A DNA stretch of 64,000 bases from Misgurnus anguillicaudatus (lineage: Eukaryota > Chordata > Actinopteri > Cypriniformes > Cobitidae), in assembly GCF_027580225.2 (NCBI RefSeq), contig NC_073359.2:11289001-11353000 (forward strand), given 5' to 3'. The position numbers and the translations under genes were made by a program. Below, piece after piece: positions 36,290-49,029 of this stretch; position 1 is the stretch's first letter; every line of letters begins with the position of its first letter. The notes beneath the pieces are model-generated. The model made no database searches, was not told the DNA's origin, and saw nothing but the letters and a program-made list of their open reading frames with translations.

Positions 36290-36560
36290 AAATCTGGAAC
36301 CTCAAAATAACTTTATAAGAGTTAATTTTAACACTTTAAAAGTGTATCATGGGGTCCACTCCCAATAGAGTTATTTTAACACTTTTGAAAGTGTTGGCAC
36401 ATTGACTCTTTTAAAGTGTTAGCAATTGACACTATACAGAGTTAAAAATCTAACTATAAATTTACACTAATCAGTGTTAAATATTTTTTACTTGTTAAAA
36501 ATTAACTCCCTCTGTGTAATTTGTTAACTCCAATGTAGTGTTATATTTTTTTAATATGGT
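36290..36560. repeat. AACACTTT / AGTGTTA-rich imperfect repeat
   Basis: Repeated inverted short motifs (TTAATTTTAACACTTTAAAA, TTTTGAAAGTGTTGGCAC, TTTTAAAGTGTTAGC) inside the hAT-like element. Possibly another nested MITE; boundaries unclear. Confidence 0.4.
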
Positions 36561-37437
36561 GTTAATATGGTAAATGTAAAGACAGAAACATATTAAGGTA
36601 CTTTTGGGACAAAAAATATTTTAAACAGTTTTTTAATGTAACAATACAACAGTATAATCTTTCATTCTCATTTTAAAACTATTAATGATTTTTTTTTAAT
36701 GTCATCTGATCAACATTTATTCATGACAGAAAAATTGTCCTCAATGTATCATGCATTTAAGTGTTCATTAAATTAACATATTAACATCCGAGCAACTAAA
36801 AAGCACATTCCCAATGTATAACAACAGTAAACACAGTTTAGGGGATGCTTCAGTTCATACAAACAAGTTTGACTTCATTTCAATCCAAAGTCAGAATATG
36901 ATGAACCAGTAGCTGTAAGGAGGTGATATGATCCTCGACGGTCAGACCTTCAGACTGGATATTTAACTTTTCTGTTAATAAAAAAAATAAAAGGGAAAAA
37001 TTCAGTATTAAAAAACAATACAAAATGCAAAAAAACAATTTATGTTTTGCACAAAATACTCACTTTGTTATAAAATTGCTCTTCGTCTGAAGAAATTTTC
37101 ATGTAGGCCTATTTCTGTGCTCTTCTAAAGTTCCCAAAGCAAATCTCCTGCACACATTTGTGGATTTAAAAATATATATATTAAACTTAAACAGCATATA
37201 AAGCAAAAAAAAAAAAGATTTTATAAAATACATTAATTTATCATAAATTCGGTGTAATTAAACAAAAAAATAAGCCTAATAACCAATATCACTACTTTGT
37301 ATCATTTAATATGTTTTGTTTAATTAAAATGTTACATTTTTGAACTGTTTTTGTCATAAAGTTTCTTTGCGGGGGCCGCGAAGGAATGTACCGTTTACAA
37401 GGGGGGCCCGCATGCAGAAAAAGTTTGAGAACCATTG

Positions 37438-37985
37438 TTTTAGTGTATACTGCTTTCATATTTGTAAATTCAACATTTCCAGAAGAATTCTGTTTTTACA
37501 GTGGGACGAGCCCCTGGAACCCCATACCACACCTGCTTCTTTATTAAAGGCAGGGTGCATGATTTTTGAAAATGTGGAAAAGGGAGTCGGGCCGACCAAA
37601 ACACATTTGTGGCCTCAGCAGTAAGGTGCGTGCATAGACTGTAAAAAAATATGGACGACGCGACGTCGCCTCCCTCCATTGTAATGAATTGAAGCCAAAA
37701 ATGTCCGACCATGGTTGCCACCATGTTACGTAAAAACATCAAACTCGTGCGACCAATTTAACCATTCCAATCATAACGATACGCTTTATTTGCTGCTTTA
37801 TGTGCTGTGTCATGTTAAAGGTTCTTTAAGGAACCTTTGAATGATTCATGTATTGCACCTGTCAGAAAAGGGTACTGTACCATTTCTGATGCTGGGGTGG
37901 TACCCTTAAAAGTTAATTTTTGAACCTTTATGGGTATGGAGCACATTGAAATGTTGTACCTTTTTTTCAGTACCGTATTATACCC
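37438..37985. other. Intergenic DNA with GGTACC-rich repeat start
   Basis: From about 37860 the GGGTACTGTACC / GGGGTGGTACCC motifs look like the left part of a repeat whose other side is near 39490-39645 (GGTACCCAATAGATCC, GAGAAGGTACAAG). Low certainty. Confidence 0.35.
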
Positions 37986-38862
37986 TACACTGTAAAACAA
38001 TCTGTTAAAATTACAGTATTACTGGGTATTACTGCGCTGTAAAAAAATTTGTTGAAATTACAGGGTATTAGCAACTAGCTGCCAGTAACTTACTGTAGAT
38101 TTTACATTTATGTTATTTACTGTTAACAGTTTGTTCAAAGTTAAATGAACATTAAACATTTTCAGTCTTTATCTTTTACAGTAAGTTACTGGCAGCCAGC
38201 TGCATAATTACAGCAAATGGCAACTAGCTGCCAGTAACTTACTGTAGATTTTCCATTTATGTTATTTACCGCCAACGGTTTGTTCAAAGTTAAATGAACA
38301 TTAAACATTTTCAGTCTTTATTTTTTACATTAAGTTACTGGCAACCAGCTGCATAATTACAGCAATTTTTTTACATTGTGGCAACTAGCTGACAGTAACT
38401 TAATGTAGATTTTACATTTATGTTATTTACTGGCAATGGTTTGTTTAAAGTTAAATGAACATGAAACATTTTTAGTCTTTATCTTCTACAGTAAGTTACT
38501 GGCAACCAGCTACATAGTTACAGCAATTTTTTTACATTGTGGCAACTAGCTGACAGTAACTTAATGTAGATTTTACATTTATGTTATTTACTGGAAAAAG
38601 TTTGTTCAAAGTTAAATGAACATGAAACATTTTCAGCCTTTATCTTTTACAGTAAGTTACTGACAACCAGCTGCATAATTACAGCAAATTTTTTACATTG
38701 TGGCAACTAGCTGACAGTAACTTAATGTAGATTTTACATTTATGTTATTTACTGGCAATGGTTTGTTTAAAGTTAAATGAACATGAAACATTTTTAGTCT
38801 TTATCTTCTACAGTAAGTTACTGGCAACCAGCTGCATAATTACAGCAAATGTTTTACAGTGG
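37986..38862. repeat. Tandem array of a palindromic ~161-bp MITE unit
   Basis: GCAACTAGCTGnCAGTAACTT recurs at about 38070, 38219, 38380, 38541 and 38702. Each unit is itself inverted, with its right side ACAGTAAGTTACTGGCAACC..AGCTGCATAATTACAGC. The flanks carry ACACTGTAAAACAATCTG and TTTTACAGTGG. Confidence 0.88.
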
Positions 38863-38934
38863 ACCTGTTGTTTACCTTAAGGAACAATTTTGTGCCAGTT
38901 AAAGTTTAGGGGTACAAAAAAGTTAACTACACCT

Positions 38935-39490
38935 TTAAAGGGCACCTATTTCATTGCTAAAAAATTTTTTTTGTATGTGTGTATTTGGTATAATACAATG
39001 TGTTCACGTGGCATACCGTATATTTTTGTAGCTCCAGATATACTGCTTTCCTCAAATGCATTGATTTTGTACAAAATTTATCGATCTGAAAAGCTCTGTG
39101 TCCCTGATTGGCCAGCTAATCTGTACGTTGTGATTGGCCTGCATGAATACCTCTGACGTCAGCCGGAAATGTGCCGCTCCTTACCATGTTTGAAAGATTC
39201 GCAAACAATGCAATGCAAACAGGAGTTAACTTACAGGCTGTAAGTCCGAAGCGGGAGGAATTATAATAATGTCGGTCTTGTCTACATCACCAATCCTAGG
39301 AAGTAAACTGTTGCCTACAATCGGTGTGTTTGTTGTTGTAGTCCAAGAAAAGATTTACGTTGGAGACGATAACTTGCGTCATTATTTACTTTGGGGTTTG
39401 TACCTTTTGCATATCATTAACATATACTAATACACACTTACACACCAAAGAAAATGTAAAATCGTGAATCGGACCATTGGTGCTCTTTAA
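38935..39490. mobile_element. TTAA-flanked MITE, GGGCACCTATTTC family
   Basis: TTAAAGGGCACC at left and GGTGCTCTTTAA at right, about 556 bp. The right-hand TCCGAAGCGGGAGGAATTAT stretch is GC-richer. Confidence 0.6.
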
Positions 39491-39659
39491 AGGTACCCAA
39501 TAGATCCTTAAGGTACAGTAATGTCCCCAAAAAACATTGTATTATGTTCAGTATAGGCCTGCCTGTAAAAGTACAAAGCGGAACATTAGGGTCCCAGCCC
39601 AGTGACAGAGAAGGTACAAGTTTTACATTTTTTTGACAGTGTATTGATTGTTTTAAAAT

Positions 39660-40998
39660 ACATTTACTCGAAACTAAGATAAACTATGATTTTCTCTTCC
39701 GTACAATGCAGCACAGCACACTGAAAGTTAAAGCAATCTCTGTTTTTATTAAGCACAAAAGTTGCAAAAGCTGATACATAATCCTTTGTATTGGCCCCAT
39801 AACACACATATTGTGCTTACCATTTCCCATGAAACACTGTCTATGAAGTCCCTCCCCCACAGTGTTGGTATTTGAACGTCAGATTATCCCTAAATGCTTT
39901 GAGCACTGAGCATGAGACCAGGCTAAAGAACGCATTAGGCAGAGAAGAGTTAATAATGTAGGCCTTGTGCGCGAGTCAACTAGTAATTTTATGTACATTT
40001 CAAATGTTTAGAAATGTCTTCTTACCAAAGGTCATACAGTCGCATTAAAAAGACGCTGAACCAATCAACAGGTCAGCAGCTTGGTCTCCATGGGAACACG
40101 ACACAAAATTGGTTTATTGCGTTGGTCTTTATAAGCATTCAACAAAACTGTTACAGTTTACCGTACCATTGCCAAAATGGGGTATTCAGATCAGTTGTGA
40201 GTGACTGCTTTGTGTTTGCTCATGGGACTGATGGCTTTTGTTTATGCCATACTGCAAAGAAGACCTTGAGGGTATGGAGTCCTGGTACATATAGCGCCTC
40301 TGTTTGTGTGTATAGCTGTTTGTAAAGACGCTTGTAGATGATTCTCTGTAACATGATCATTTTGTCTCACTTTAGTTTCGGTGATAGAGACTTGGATTTA
40401 CAATACGGCGGAGAGCTTTTGTTTCACGCAACTGGTTGAATAAAATATACTGTACTCTTTAAAAGTATTATGTCGAACCCCGTCTTGACTAAATGTCAAA
40501 AAAAGTTTATTTTTCATATCTTTATAATATAATTGCTATTTATAGCTGTAATTACTTAATTATATTCTTATGATATTTATCCTTGTTTAAAAGTAATTTT
40601 GTCTATAAGATGATTTAAAAGTACACCCACGTGCGTAGTACTTTTAATTGATTAAAATTGAGGTGAAACAGGTTAATGAAGGTTTGACTTAAATGAAGCC
40701 ACTGCGCACCCGCCAACTATTTGGCCATTCGGCCTGCATACATCCAATTTTTTTTCGTTTATTCATGTTCTCATTCATACAACGCACAGTTTTGTGACAT
40801 TTACACAGCCAATGATGTCTTTTATACAATGATAAATACCACCTGCAGTGTATTTAAAGACCTTGTAATTGTGTTGCAGATGTTTAGTGCATCAAGATCT
40901 TTGCCAGTGCCCCTTATTTGTGTTCATTACTGATTCATGATTCATAGCGAGCTGGGAATCAAGATGAGATGCCGCCTGTGTAGGTGTGCCATCTACAT
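39660..40998. other. Repeat-poor intergenic DNA
   Basis: 1.3 kb with no obvious transposon ends and no ORF of note; might hold distal elements for hoga1 or lcor. Nothing specific seen. Confidence 0.4.
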
Positions 40999-41267
40999 AC
41001 ACTGTAAAATTCCTTGCTGCATTTGAAATTTTAAGTTTAATCAACTTGATATTGCAATTAATTTGAACTTTCTTTGCTAGTGAGGAGTTGCTATAAATTA
41101 TAAAAATTAAGTTTAATTATTAAGTTATTTTAACTTTATTTTTATAATTTAAGGCAACTCCTCACTAGTCAAGAAAGTTTTAATTATTTTTGTTAATTAA
41201 TAAATGTAAGTAATTCAAGTTGATTAAACTTAAAAATGTTAAGTGCAACAAGGAAGATTTACAGTGT
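40999..41267. mobile_element. MITE with ACACTGTAAAA ends, copy 1
   Basis: ACACTGTAAAATTCCTTGC to GGAAGATTTACAGTGT, with AAGTTTAATCAACTTGAT arms and an AATTTAAGGCAACTCCTCAC core. 269 bp. Confidence 0.75.
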
Positions 41268-42412
41268 AGGTCTAAAAAAGACAAAAAAAGTTTTATAAGT
41301 TATTTCAAATCAGCAATAAAGTGACAATGGTGGTATGGTCAATTTAGCTTCTTTATAGCTGAACTGAAAATAAAATGATTCATTGAATTTGCCCAAGTGA
41401 GTTGTTGCATGCAATGAAATTATCTAAAATTAAATATATGCATTTGTGCAAAAGTCACCATGCCAGAATTAGATTTGTTGTTTTTGCAATGTTATAGTGA
41501 TCATATATAATTGTTTCTCAGTCTCTTTAATAGAATATATACATCTAGAAAATACAGGAAATATGTATATAGTATTAAAAACTGTATAAAAATGTAAACT
41601 GATGTGTCAGGTAGTTTTTAAGGTAAACTCCCTTTCCACTTATAGCAGGAAACTCTCTTAAACCTAAATGAAAGTAAATTCTAATTTTTAAATTTTAAAG
41701 AAATTAGTCTTTTTACTTCATTCTGCTCAAAAACGCTCAAGATGTGTTTAGTGCCAAGAGAGACCACACTTAACACTGACGATGCCTAAAGAAGACATTT
41801 CGTCCCGAAAATTTATTTTTTTGTAAATATTTCCTGTATTTTTTGTTTGTATCTTAATAAAATAGATTGAAAAATAAATATGGATGGACCGTGTTGGCCT
41901 AGGAAATTTGCACAGTACTGTAGTTAAACTTAATTAATTGTTTTAAATAGAACGATTAAATTGAGTTGATCAGAGTAAAAATGAGTTAAATTCACTTTTA
42001 TCTGTAATCACGTTAGTTCTACTTAAATGTAGAAATATAAAGTTATTTATATTTATAAAGTTAGTTACTACAGCAACAACACACATTAGCGAGCTAACCA
42101 TAACTTACACTCAACTGAAACAGAAGCTGATAAACAATTGCAAAGTAAATGCTTTCAAATCAACGCATTTACACTTGATTTCTGATCAAAACAATACTAA
42201 AAAACTGATACACGTCAATGTTCTCATCCTAAGCAAATGCTGTACTTGGGAACCCAACAACAAAACAGCATACAACAATAACAACATGCTAAGTCCCCTC
42301 TTTTGTTATCTTTATTAAAGAGGCATAAAATAACCCTTTGATATTTCTCATTATTCAGTCTCAAGCAAAGTATGCTAGGAACAGGAAATCCCCGCCCAGT
42401 TTGAGCAGTATT
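41268..42412. other. Intergenic DNA
   Basis: AT-rich. Contains GATGCCTAAAGAAGACATTT and nearby text of unclear origin. No gene supported. Confidence 0.45.
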
Positions 42413-43057
42413 CACTCAAAAAAAATAAAATTTCACGTTTGCATAATTCTTTCATGTTGTGATAACTTAAAAAAATCTATTTAACAAAGTGAACTTAATT
42501 TAATATAGTTCATTCAACAAAAAAGTGTGTCTTGTCAGCTTTACTTAAAAATGATTTGTTCAGCCGACATAACATTGTTGCATAAGAGTAACAGATTAAT
42601 AAAACCAATACAGCCTTCTGTATCTCATTGGCTGAGGATTTTGCAGTGTATTATGGGTAATTTTTGTTCTGGCACCCTCTTGCAGAAGTGTAGCACCATT
42701 AGATAGCTACGTGAGTACTAAGTGGCCAAATATTAGTCAATTAACTTGTTCTAATATATTTTAGAACAAAACAAACAAACAGTTTGGAATGTTACATTGC
42801 AAGTGGACTTAAATTTTAAATAAAAGGGCTGGCGTTTCTAATATGGCATTATTCAAATTTTGTTTCATCATTAATTACATTTTTCATGTACAGTAACTCA
42901 GTTTTTATTTGTTGACTCTACTAAGGTTTGTTAAGTTAACTTTAACTTCTTTTGTAAAATAAACTAAATTATTGTTTGTTGAGATTACTTAAACAAATTG
43001 TGTGGAACCTGTTGACATAATATTTTTAATTAAACCCAACATTTCATTTTTTGAGTG
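42413..43057. mobile_element. MITE-like element with CACTCAAAAAA ends
   Basis: CACTCAAAAAAAATAAAAT at left and ATTTCATTTTTTGAGTG at right, 645 bp; subterminal motifs are inverted (AAGTGAACTTAATTTAA and similar). Confidence 0.6.
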
Positions 43058-43225
43058 TTGATTAAATAGTCAGTTTACATAGGTTGATAGGTTGAAAACA
43101 CACGTGACGTGATACATCAAGAAACCACTAAATATTTTTTTATTAAAACAAAAAAATGATAATTAGGGTCAATATTTTTTTTCCAGTGCTGGCCTTTCCA
43201 GATGGTGTGAATTATGCTATAAATA

Positions 43226-43422
43226 AGGACTGTTAAAAGACTAATCGTGATTAATCGCATTGGAAAAAAAGGTTGTTTTTGCATAACATGTTTCTTAAAT
43301 TTCTTAAATGTATGTGTGTGTTTATATAATAATCACACACAATACAAACGCAAATATATTATGCAAACACAAACTTTTATTTTGTATGCAAATAATCACG
43401 ATAAATCTTTTGACAACCCTAC
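43226..43422. repeat. Short GATTAATCGC-type hAT-like repeat
   Basis: GGACTGTTAAAAGACTAATC to AATCTTTTGACAACCCTA, with TATTATGCAAACACAAACTT as in the copies at 17011 and 60450. Confidence 0.6.
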
Positions 43423-43851
43423 TTTAAATATATTTTTTTGTTTAAGGTATGAAAATGTTAAAATGTTTAACAACATATAAATAATTACAACATGTTTTTT
43501 TATTTTTTATTAAATTATTTCTTTAGGTAGGTCTACGGGTATGCTGGCATGCCATTTTGCAATGCTACACCATCTTCAGGTATAAAGAAACATTTTATAT
43601 ACTTTTTTATTTATTTCACTTGCCTTTCTTTTCGCTTGCCATCCTAATACAGTTTCACAACATAGCACAAGGACATTTGTGTCAACCTGTACAAAAACAA
43701 CCCTGACTCAATTTTCACTTTTCAATTCCTTTATTTACCTTACCTTAACTACACTTTTTCTTTTATATTACTAGGTTAAAAACATGACAAAGAAATTCTA
43801 GTTTACTACATGGAATCACCTTAAGCGCAAAGTTAATTATTCGATACTTAA

Positions 43852-43954
43852 TGTTAAAGACCTAATTTATTAGGCAACTAAAGCACTGCACTTGTTTCTA
43901 AAAGCTAGAAACAAGTGCAGTGCTTTAGTTGCCTAATAAATTAGGTCTTTAACA
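43852..43954. repeat. Perfect 49-bp inverted repeat with 5-nt loop
   Basis: Left arm 43852-43900 (TGTTAAAGACCTAATTTATT ... CACTTGTTTCTA), loop AAAGC at 43901-43905, right arm 43906-43954. I found no mismatch on reading both arms. It lies 650 bp upstream of the lcor start codon. Not recognised as any family here. Confidence 0.93.
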
Positions 43955-44116
43955 GAGGGTTCACAGTGGTATTACTGGGGGTCCTTTAAATATTAATCGA
44001 TTTTTCTTTTTTTTTTTTAAATTAAATTAGGCATTTAAACAAAACTCCATTAACAATACAATACAATTACAATAGAAAAAATGTAAAAAGTTTGATCACA
44101 ACATTATAATAATACA

Positions 44117-44147
<31 letters not shown>

Positions 44148-44499
44148 TTGATATTAACACTTTTATATTGGATTATTATATGACACTATTAAAAGGGTTA
44201 CCAAATATGATCATATCTAATCATCTGGTATCATAAAATATAAATATATAAAAATCTATCATATTTAGTACGGTAGACTGTCTTTCAAATAATTTCATAT
44301 GAGTAGGGTCTGTTTTTGTTTAGGTAATTTTGGCTTGTCTATAAAATGATTCTTCTATATGAAGGATTCTTATGACATGATCGTTGAATCCTTTAGAGAA
44401 AAAATATATACTAAAGCAACCAAAAGACCTTAGGCATAGGCTAATAATATTTGGAAATGGGAGGGACATGCTGCAGCATTGAAGACCTCCACACTCGTG

Positions 44500-45540
44500 C
44501 CCAACCCACAGTGAGAGAGGGATGAGTATTGATGACGTCGGCAATGGGAAGCTCCCTGCAGAAGGTGCGCGGCTGCGCGCCCGCGGGAGGGGCCGATAGA
44601 AAATGGCGAGTCTGTGCAGAAGGCAGCAATGCACGATCGAGAGGCGCGGCTTTCGGCAGGAACTTGACTCGTGGCGGCATAAACTCATTCACTGTGTAGG
44701 TAAGCTCGTTTAACCTAACATGCATACGTGTACGGTGACCCTTCAGATGTTGGTTAAATGTCTGTATTTGGTTTAAATCTGTTGCCTTTCGCAGCGAGCG
44801 AAGCGGCGTTTTTGTCTCGCAGCGATTTTTTTTCCGATAGCCGCTCGCGCCCGCTGGACGTTATCAAAAATCGCAGTTATGAGTTTAGTTACGCGCCTGT
44901 TATTTTAACGAATATTGCTAGTAGTGGGTGCGCGCGTGTGTCTTGACATCTTCATGTGGCTGTTCGTTTATTTACCCGACATTGTTCCGTTAAGTTGCAT
45001 TTTTTAGGAAATTTTGGGCGATGTTTATTTATTGTAAGCAGGGCGTGTTACGTGTACAGAGGGAATTGTACAGCGGCCAATCAAACGCGTTCGTTTTGCC
45101 AGTGTGCGCGCTCCCTGTTTTATTGTAGGCTACTGTATTATTTGGGGATGGGGGAAGGCTGTGCGCGTCCCCGCCCCGCTGTCATGCTGATGTTCTACTG
45201 TGCGCGTTCTTCTCCCTCCCCTCAAATGATCGGCGCTGGGGGAGCGCGCATTGCTGCAATGGGGAAATGTCAGAAAATAATTTTGTATTTTAGGGGAAGG
45301 TGGGGGGTTGACAAAGAAAATGACACTGCGCATATTGGCCAGTTGTTATCGGGGCCTGGGGGTCTCGTTACGTGAAACACTTTTGTGTAATGTCTTTATT
45401 TTAAGCTTATGTGGAAAAATTAACGCTGATTTTGTAGTCCGTTTGATATTTTGCGATATCAATCGATCGCTCGTTTTGAAGCAAGCGGACGTAAATGAAG
45501 AGTAAACAACGAAATTATCTTGCTTGAATTCGGACTCGAG
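44500..45540 (+). promoter_or_regulatory. CpG-island promoter of lcor
   Basis: Abrupt rise in G+C and CpG in an otherwise AT-rich window (GCGCGGCTGCGCGCCCGCGG near 44565; GTGCGCGCGTGTGTC; CTGTGCGCGTCCCCGCCCCG). No TATA box. A CRE-like TGACGTCG is at 44533-44540. AAAATGGCG, a YY1-like motif, overlaps the start codon. Typical of a broadly expressed regulator. Confidence 0.8.
44603..44699 (+). CDS. lcor: Ligand-dependent corepressor, first coding exon (partial gene)
   Basis: Encodes [20 protein letters not shown] then [12 protein letters not shown] and the first base of a Gly codon, ending GTAG/GTAAGC in phase 1. This matches the conserved N-terminus of the LCOR/LCORL family (ERRGFRxELDSWRHxLxHCVG, followed in relatives by FESILEGL), as I recall it. 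LCOR is a nuclear receptor corepressor acting through CtBP and histone deacetylases; long vertebrate isoforms bind PRC2. The start has a strong context (A at -3, G at +4) and sits in a CpG island. LCOR is preferred over LCORL because HOGA1 lies close by, as on human 10q24. The remaining exons are beyond the window; none was found in the 19 kb after this exon. Confidence 0.85.
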
Positions 45541-46565
45541 AGCACACAAGTGTCATTTTATATGTTATTTACTAGTTTACCATTTCCAAAAATCTTCCAA
45601 AAATGTTTTCTTGCCCCTCCCCCGTTCAATCGGACAGCATTAATTAGCTTTGTTTAATCGCTTCAATTCGTTATTGGGAGATTATCTGTTGAGTCTGAAC
45701 CTCGAGTTGAGTTTTTTTTTCAAACCTCGGTTTGTTTGTATCTTTTTTTAATGTCAGACAGCAAACCCTTGGCTTTTGGTATCTGCTGCAGATTTTGTGT
45801 AGGTTAAATGTTACTCTTTCGACCGCTACAATTTACATTTCAGCTATTGCAAAATAGTCACAAAAAGTCCGTAATGCTGAATTAATGATTCTTAGGATAT
45901 ATGAGTTGTGGCATACAGAAGTAAATCACTAGAGACAGTAAAGCTTTTACCCTTGATATTCTGTTTGAATAACATGTCAAACAATTTAATGCTCTGCATT
46001 ATATATGTATGATACACTCAAATCTATTTTGACTATGACAAAGATGGTTTTTATTGTCGGATATGGCATAAGTCATTGATATCTGCCCTTTGAATTCAGT
46101 AATCCCCTCTTGCTGTGGTCCCATCTGTATCAAAGGCCAGTTTCAGGAAGTAAAGGCATTGAGTTGGGTTGGGTGTGCACATATTGGGTTCAATGGACTT
46201 TTCTGTATCAAAATATGATAGATAATTGACATCGAGTTTATTGCGTTAATATATATATTTTAAGTTAACTGTGATATAAAAGTGTCTAATTTTTTATTTC
46301 ACTTTCAATTAATAACATTTTTACAGTTTTTTGATGATGATTTAATTGCCCAATCTCTTTAAATAATTTTGGTGCGTATTTTAAATCACAAACATATTTA
46401 ATCTCTTGTGCCTTTTATATCAGACTGTGCAGATGTTTTTTAATTGCCTCTCTTAAGAAATTAGGGGTTGAAAGCTAAGGAATCTTGGAAATATTCCAAG
46501 TTGGAAAATTAAGGAATTTAGGGAAACACTAGATTCCTCAACATCTGACTTATCTTCATCAATTC

Positions 46566-46823
46566 CCACACTATAAAAATATTGGGTTGTTTTTAACCCA
46601 GGGCTGGGTAACTATAGGACAGAACACATTTCTGGGTTAAAATGACCCAAATAATGGGTTGTTTTAACCCATCTGCTGGGTTGTTTCAACATGGTTGATT
46701 AAGAATAACTCAGCAGTTGGGTTAAACAACCCATTATTTGGGTCATTTTAACCCAGAAATGTGTTCTGTCCTATAGTTACCCAGCCATGGGTTAAAAACA
46801 ACCCAATATTTCTTAGAGTGCAT
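46566..46823. mobile_element. Palindromic MITE with ACACTATAAAAATATTGGGT ends
   Basis: Both arms carry GGGTTAAAATGACCCAAATA and TAACTATAGGACAGAACACA; right end ACCCAATATTTCTTAGAGTG. 258 bp, would form one long hairpin. Confidence 0.88.
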
Positions 46824-48637
46824 ATATTCCCAAGTAATTTCCATGAAAAGTTTCCAAAATTCCCAGAATTTTGCAACCCTTTGAGAAATAAATTGTTAAT
46901 GTGTTTAAAGAAATACATGCTGAATAATTTAGGATTGGTCTTGTTAAATTCGTAATGACAGCTAATATTATGCAACTCTTCATATAGCTTTTATTGCACA
47001 TTAAGACAAAACAAACGTATACATTTAAAAGTTGAGTCACCAAGATTTTGCTTTCTTGTTCTGTTGATAACACTCAAGGAACGGTCATAAATCATTTCCT
47101 TAAACTTTTTCAGGGGTCAAAGTTTCAAAATTTGAACTTCATGCTCTCCTGCATACCTATGTTGCAAGTTAACTAACCAATGCTTATAAACAAGAATTGA
47201 ATCTGTGCAAACCAGTTAATTTGAGGCTAAAATTACATCATTTTTAGTTTGTTTAATATTAAATTGCATTTAGTGTTTACAAAGACTATTATGTATATTG
47301 TAGGTAACTCTGGATGTTATGAAATCGCTATACTTCGGAGCTATGCTATAAAATTTCTTTCTTTTTAAGTGTTTTAAATCTCACAATTAAGCTCAATTTA
47401 TATATCAATTCTTCATTTAGTTAAATCTTGTGTTGTAATGATGTTTTTTGCTTAGAAATTCCCTTTGTTTTCTGTTTATTTAACCCATTTGCGCCTGATG
47501 CTGCCCGCCGAAACTTTACATCTACCGCCGGATACTTTTATTTCATGTTTCTAAGTGCTACAGAGGCTTAGATATTAAGTTTTTGGTAGACGTTGACAGT
47601 TCTTAGTATTTTTTCTGAAAACCCTCAGGAGATAAGGGTATTTATTCTGAAATAACATAGGTTTTAGCAGTGAATAGGTTAAATAGCTCAGACACATATG
47701 GACCAAATAGGTCAGATAGTTTGGCTATCCTGTATTCCTTTCCTAAGGATTTGTCAGCGGACATTTGGTGTCATGCATGAGAGAGTCACAAATTCAAACA
47801 AAACTGAAGGTCAGAGCTGCTTGCTGTGAGAACCATTACCATCAGGAAAAATGTCACTTTTTATTTCTGTCTCAAGTCATCATCTACCTCCCCCTCTCTC
47901 ATCGAAAGCTTCCTTATGCATCCTTCATTTCACAGATCAGCAACAATCTTATGGCCAATTATGTCCCTTGAAACCTCTCATTTAAGTACAGTGCTATTTT
48001 GGATTTTCTTTGACATTTAACACATTTTATACATTCCAATGTCACAGTCACCAGCGCATAGACTACATATCGCAAGATAATTTTTTGTTTATAATTGCAC
48101 ACTTTGCTTCATGTGGTTTGAAAATGTTTCGGCATGTATTCGGAGTGACTTTAAAACGTTTCTAGCAGCTCTTCAACATCCACCCCCAAGTGAAGAGGTT
48201 GTTAAAGAAGCGTCTAAAGCTATCTGACGACAGTTTCCAGCAGATTTAATTGGCATGTAGGCTGCAAGAATGTGCATTGATTCAAGTTGCATTCTTTTTG
48301 ACCATTGCAAAAAATATTAAAATATAATACAAAAAAACAATGAATTACATATGGATCTTTTTTTCTTATTTAAAGAGTAAGAGACTGCATACTTGTTGTG
48401 TAGAAAAAAATCTAAAGGTTTTTATAAATAATCAAGTAGTTTACACATTTGACGAACCCAATGCGACAGCGCATTTAATATAGGTTTGCACAATATAAAG
48501 TTTAAGCATCGACACCACAATGCGTGCATTTGCAGTAGTCACATTGCAGAACATGCAAAGCTTTTTTTCCAAAAGTAAAACTATTTTAGGCACCCTTTCC
48601 CACGGCTATATACACCTCAATATCATGCAGGACTAAT

Positions 48638-49029
48638 TTAAAGAGAACATATTATGAAAATCTGAATTTTTTCATGTTTAAATGCTATAATTGGCTCCCC
48701 AGTGCTTCGATCAACCTAGAAAATGTGAAAAAGATCTACCTAGTAGATGCAAGCATGTGAAAAAATAGGTCAGTGAAATTTGGCTGTCCTTGTGATGTCA
48801 GAAAGGGATAATACGGCCCCTAAATCTGCACACAATCCAACCACAGCACTGCTATTTAGTGCAGAGATCAGCTCATTTGCATGATAAATGACACACCCAA
48901 ATTTTTTTGCTCACACCTATAAAGTGGCAATGTTAACATGTTATAATAAATTATCTATATCTATATTCACATATGTACACTGGGGACACCAAAGATTTAT
49001 TTGACTTTTAAAAAAATGTCCCCTTTTAG
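48638..49029 (+). mobile_element. AAAGGGGACATATCATG-family MITE, copy b
   Basis: TTAAAGAGAACATATTATGA at left, ATGTCCCCTTTTA at right; right TTAA mutated. Carries the landmark ATCTGCACACAATCCAACCA. Confidence 0.75.

Larger units (their letters stand above)
35379..37437. mobile_element. hAT-like element with CAATGGTTCTCAAACTTTTT ends
   Basis: Right end AAAAAGTTTGAGAACCATTG is the exact inverse. 2.06 kb with a nested MITE at 35432-36142 and AT-rich filler. The right end of a relative lies at 51220-51292. Confidence 0.8.

Noticed and set aside
36290..36560. CRISPR-like regularly spaced repeats
   Set aside because: The AACACTTT motifs are short, irregularly spaced and inverted, in a fish genome; better explained as a decayed MITE.
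43527..43579. Possible 53-bp exon (TTTCTTTAG/GTAGGTCTACGG..TTCAG/GTATAA)
   Set aside because: Splice-like borders but no recognisable coding or link to lcor; could be a non-coding exon but unsupported.
44441..45549. Several 60-139-codon open frames on both strands in the CpG island
   Set aside because: High G+C lowers stop frequency; only the 32-codon lcor exon has a family match and a proper splice site.
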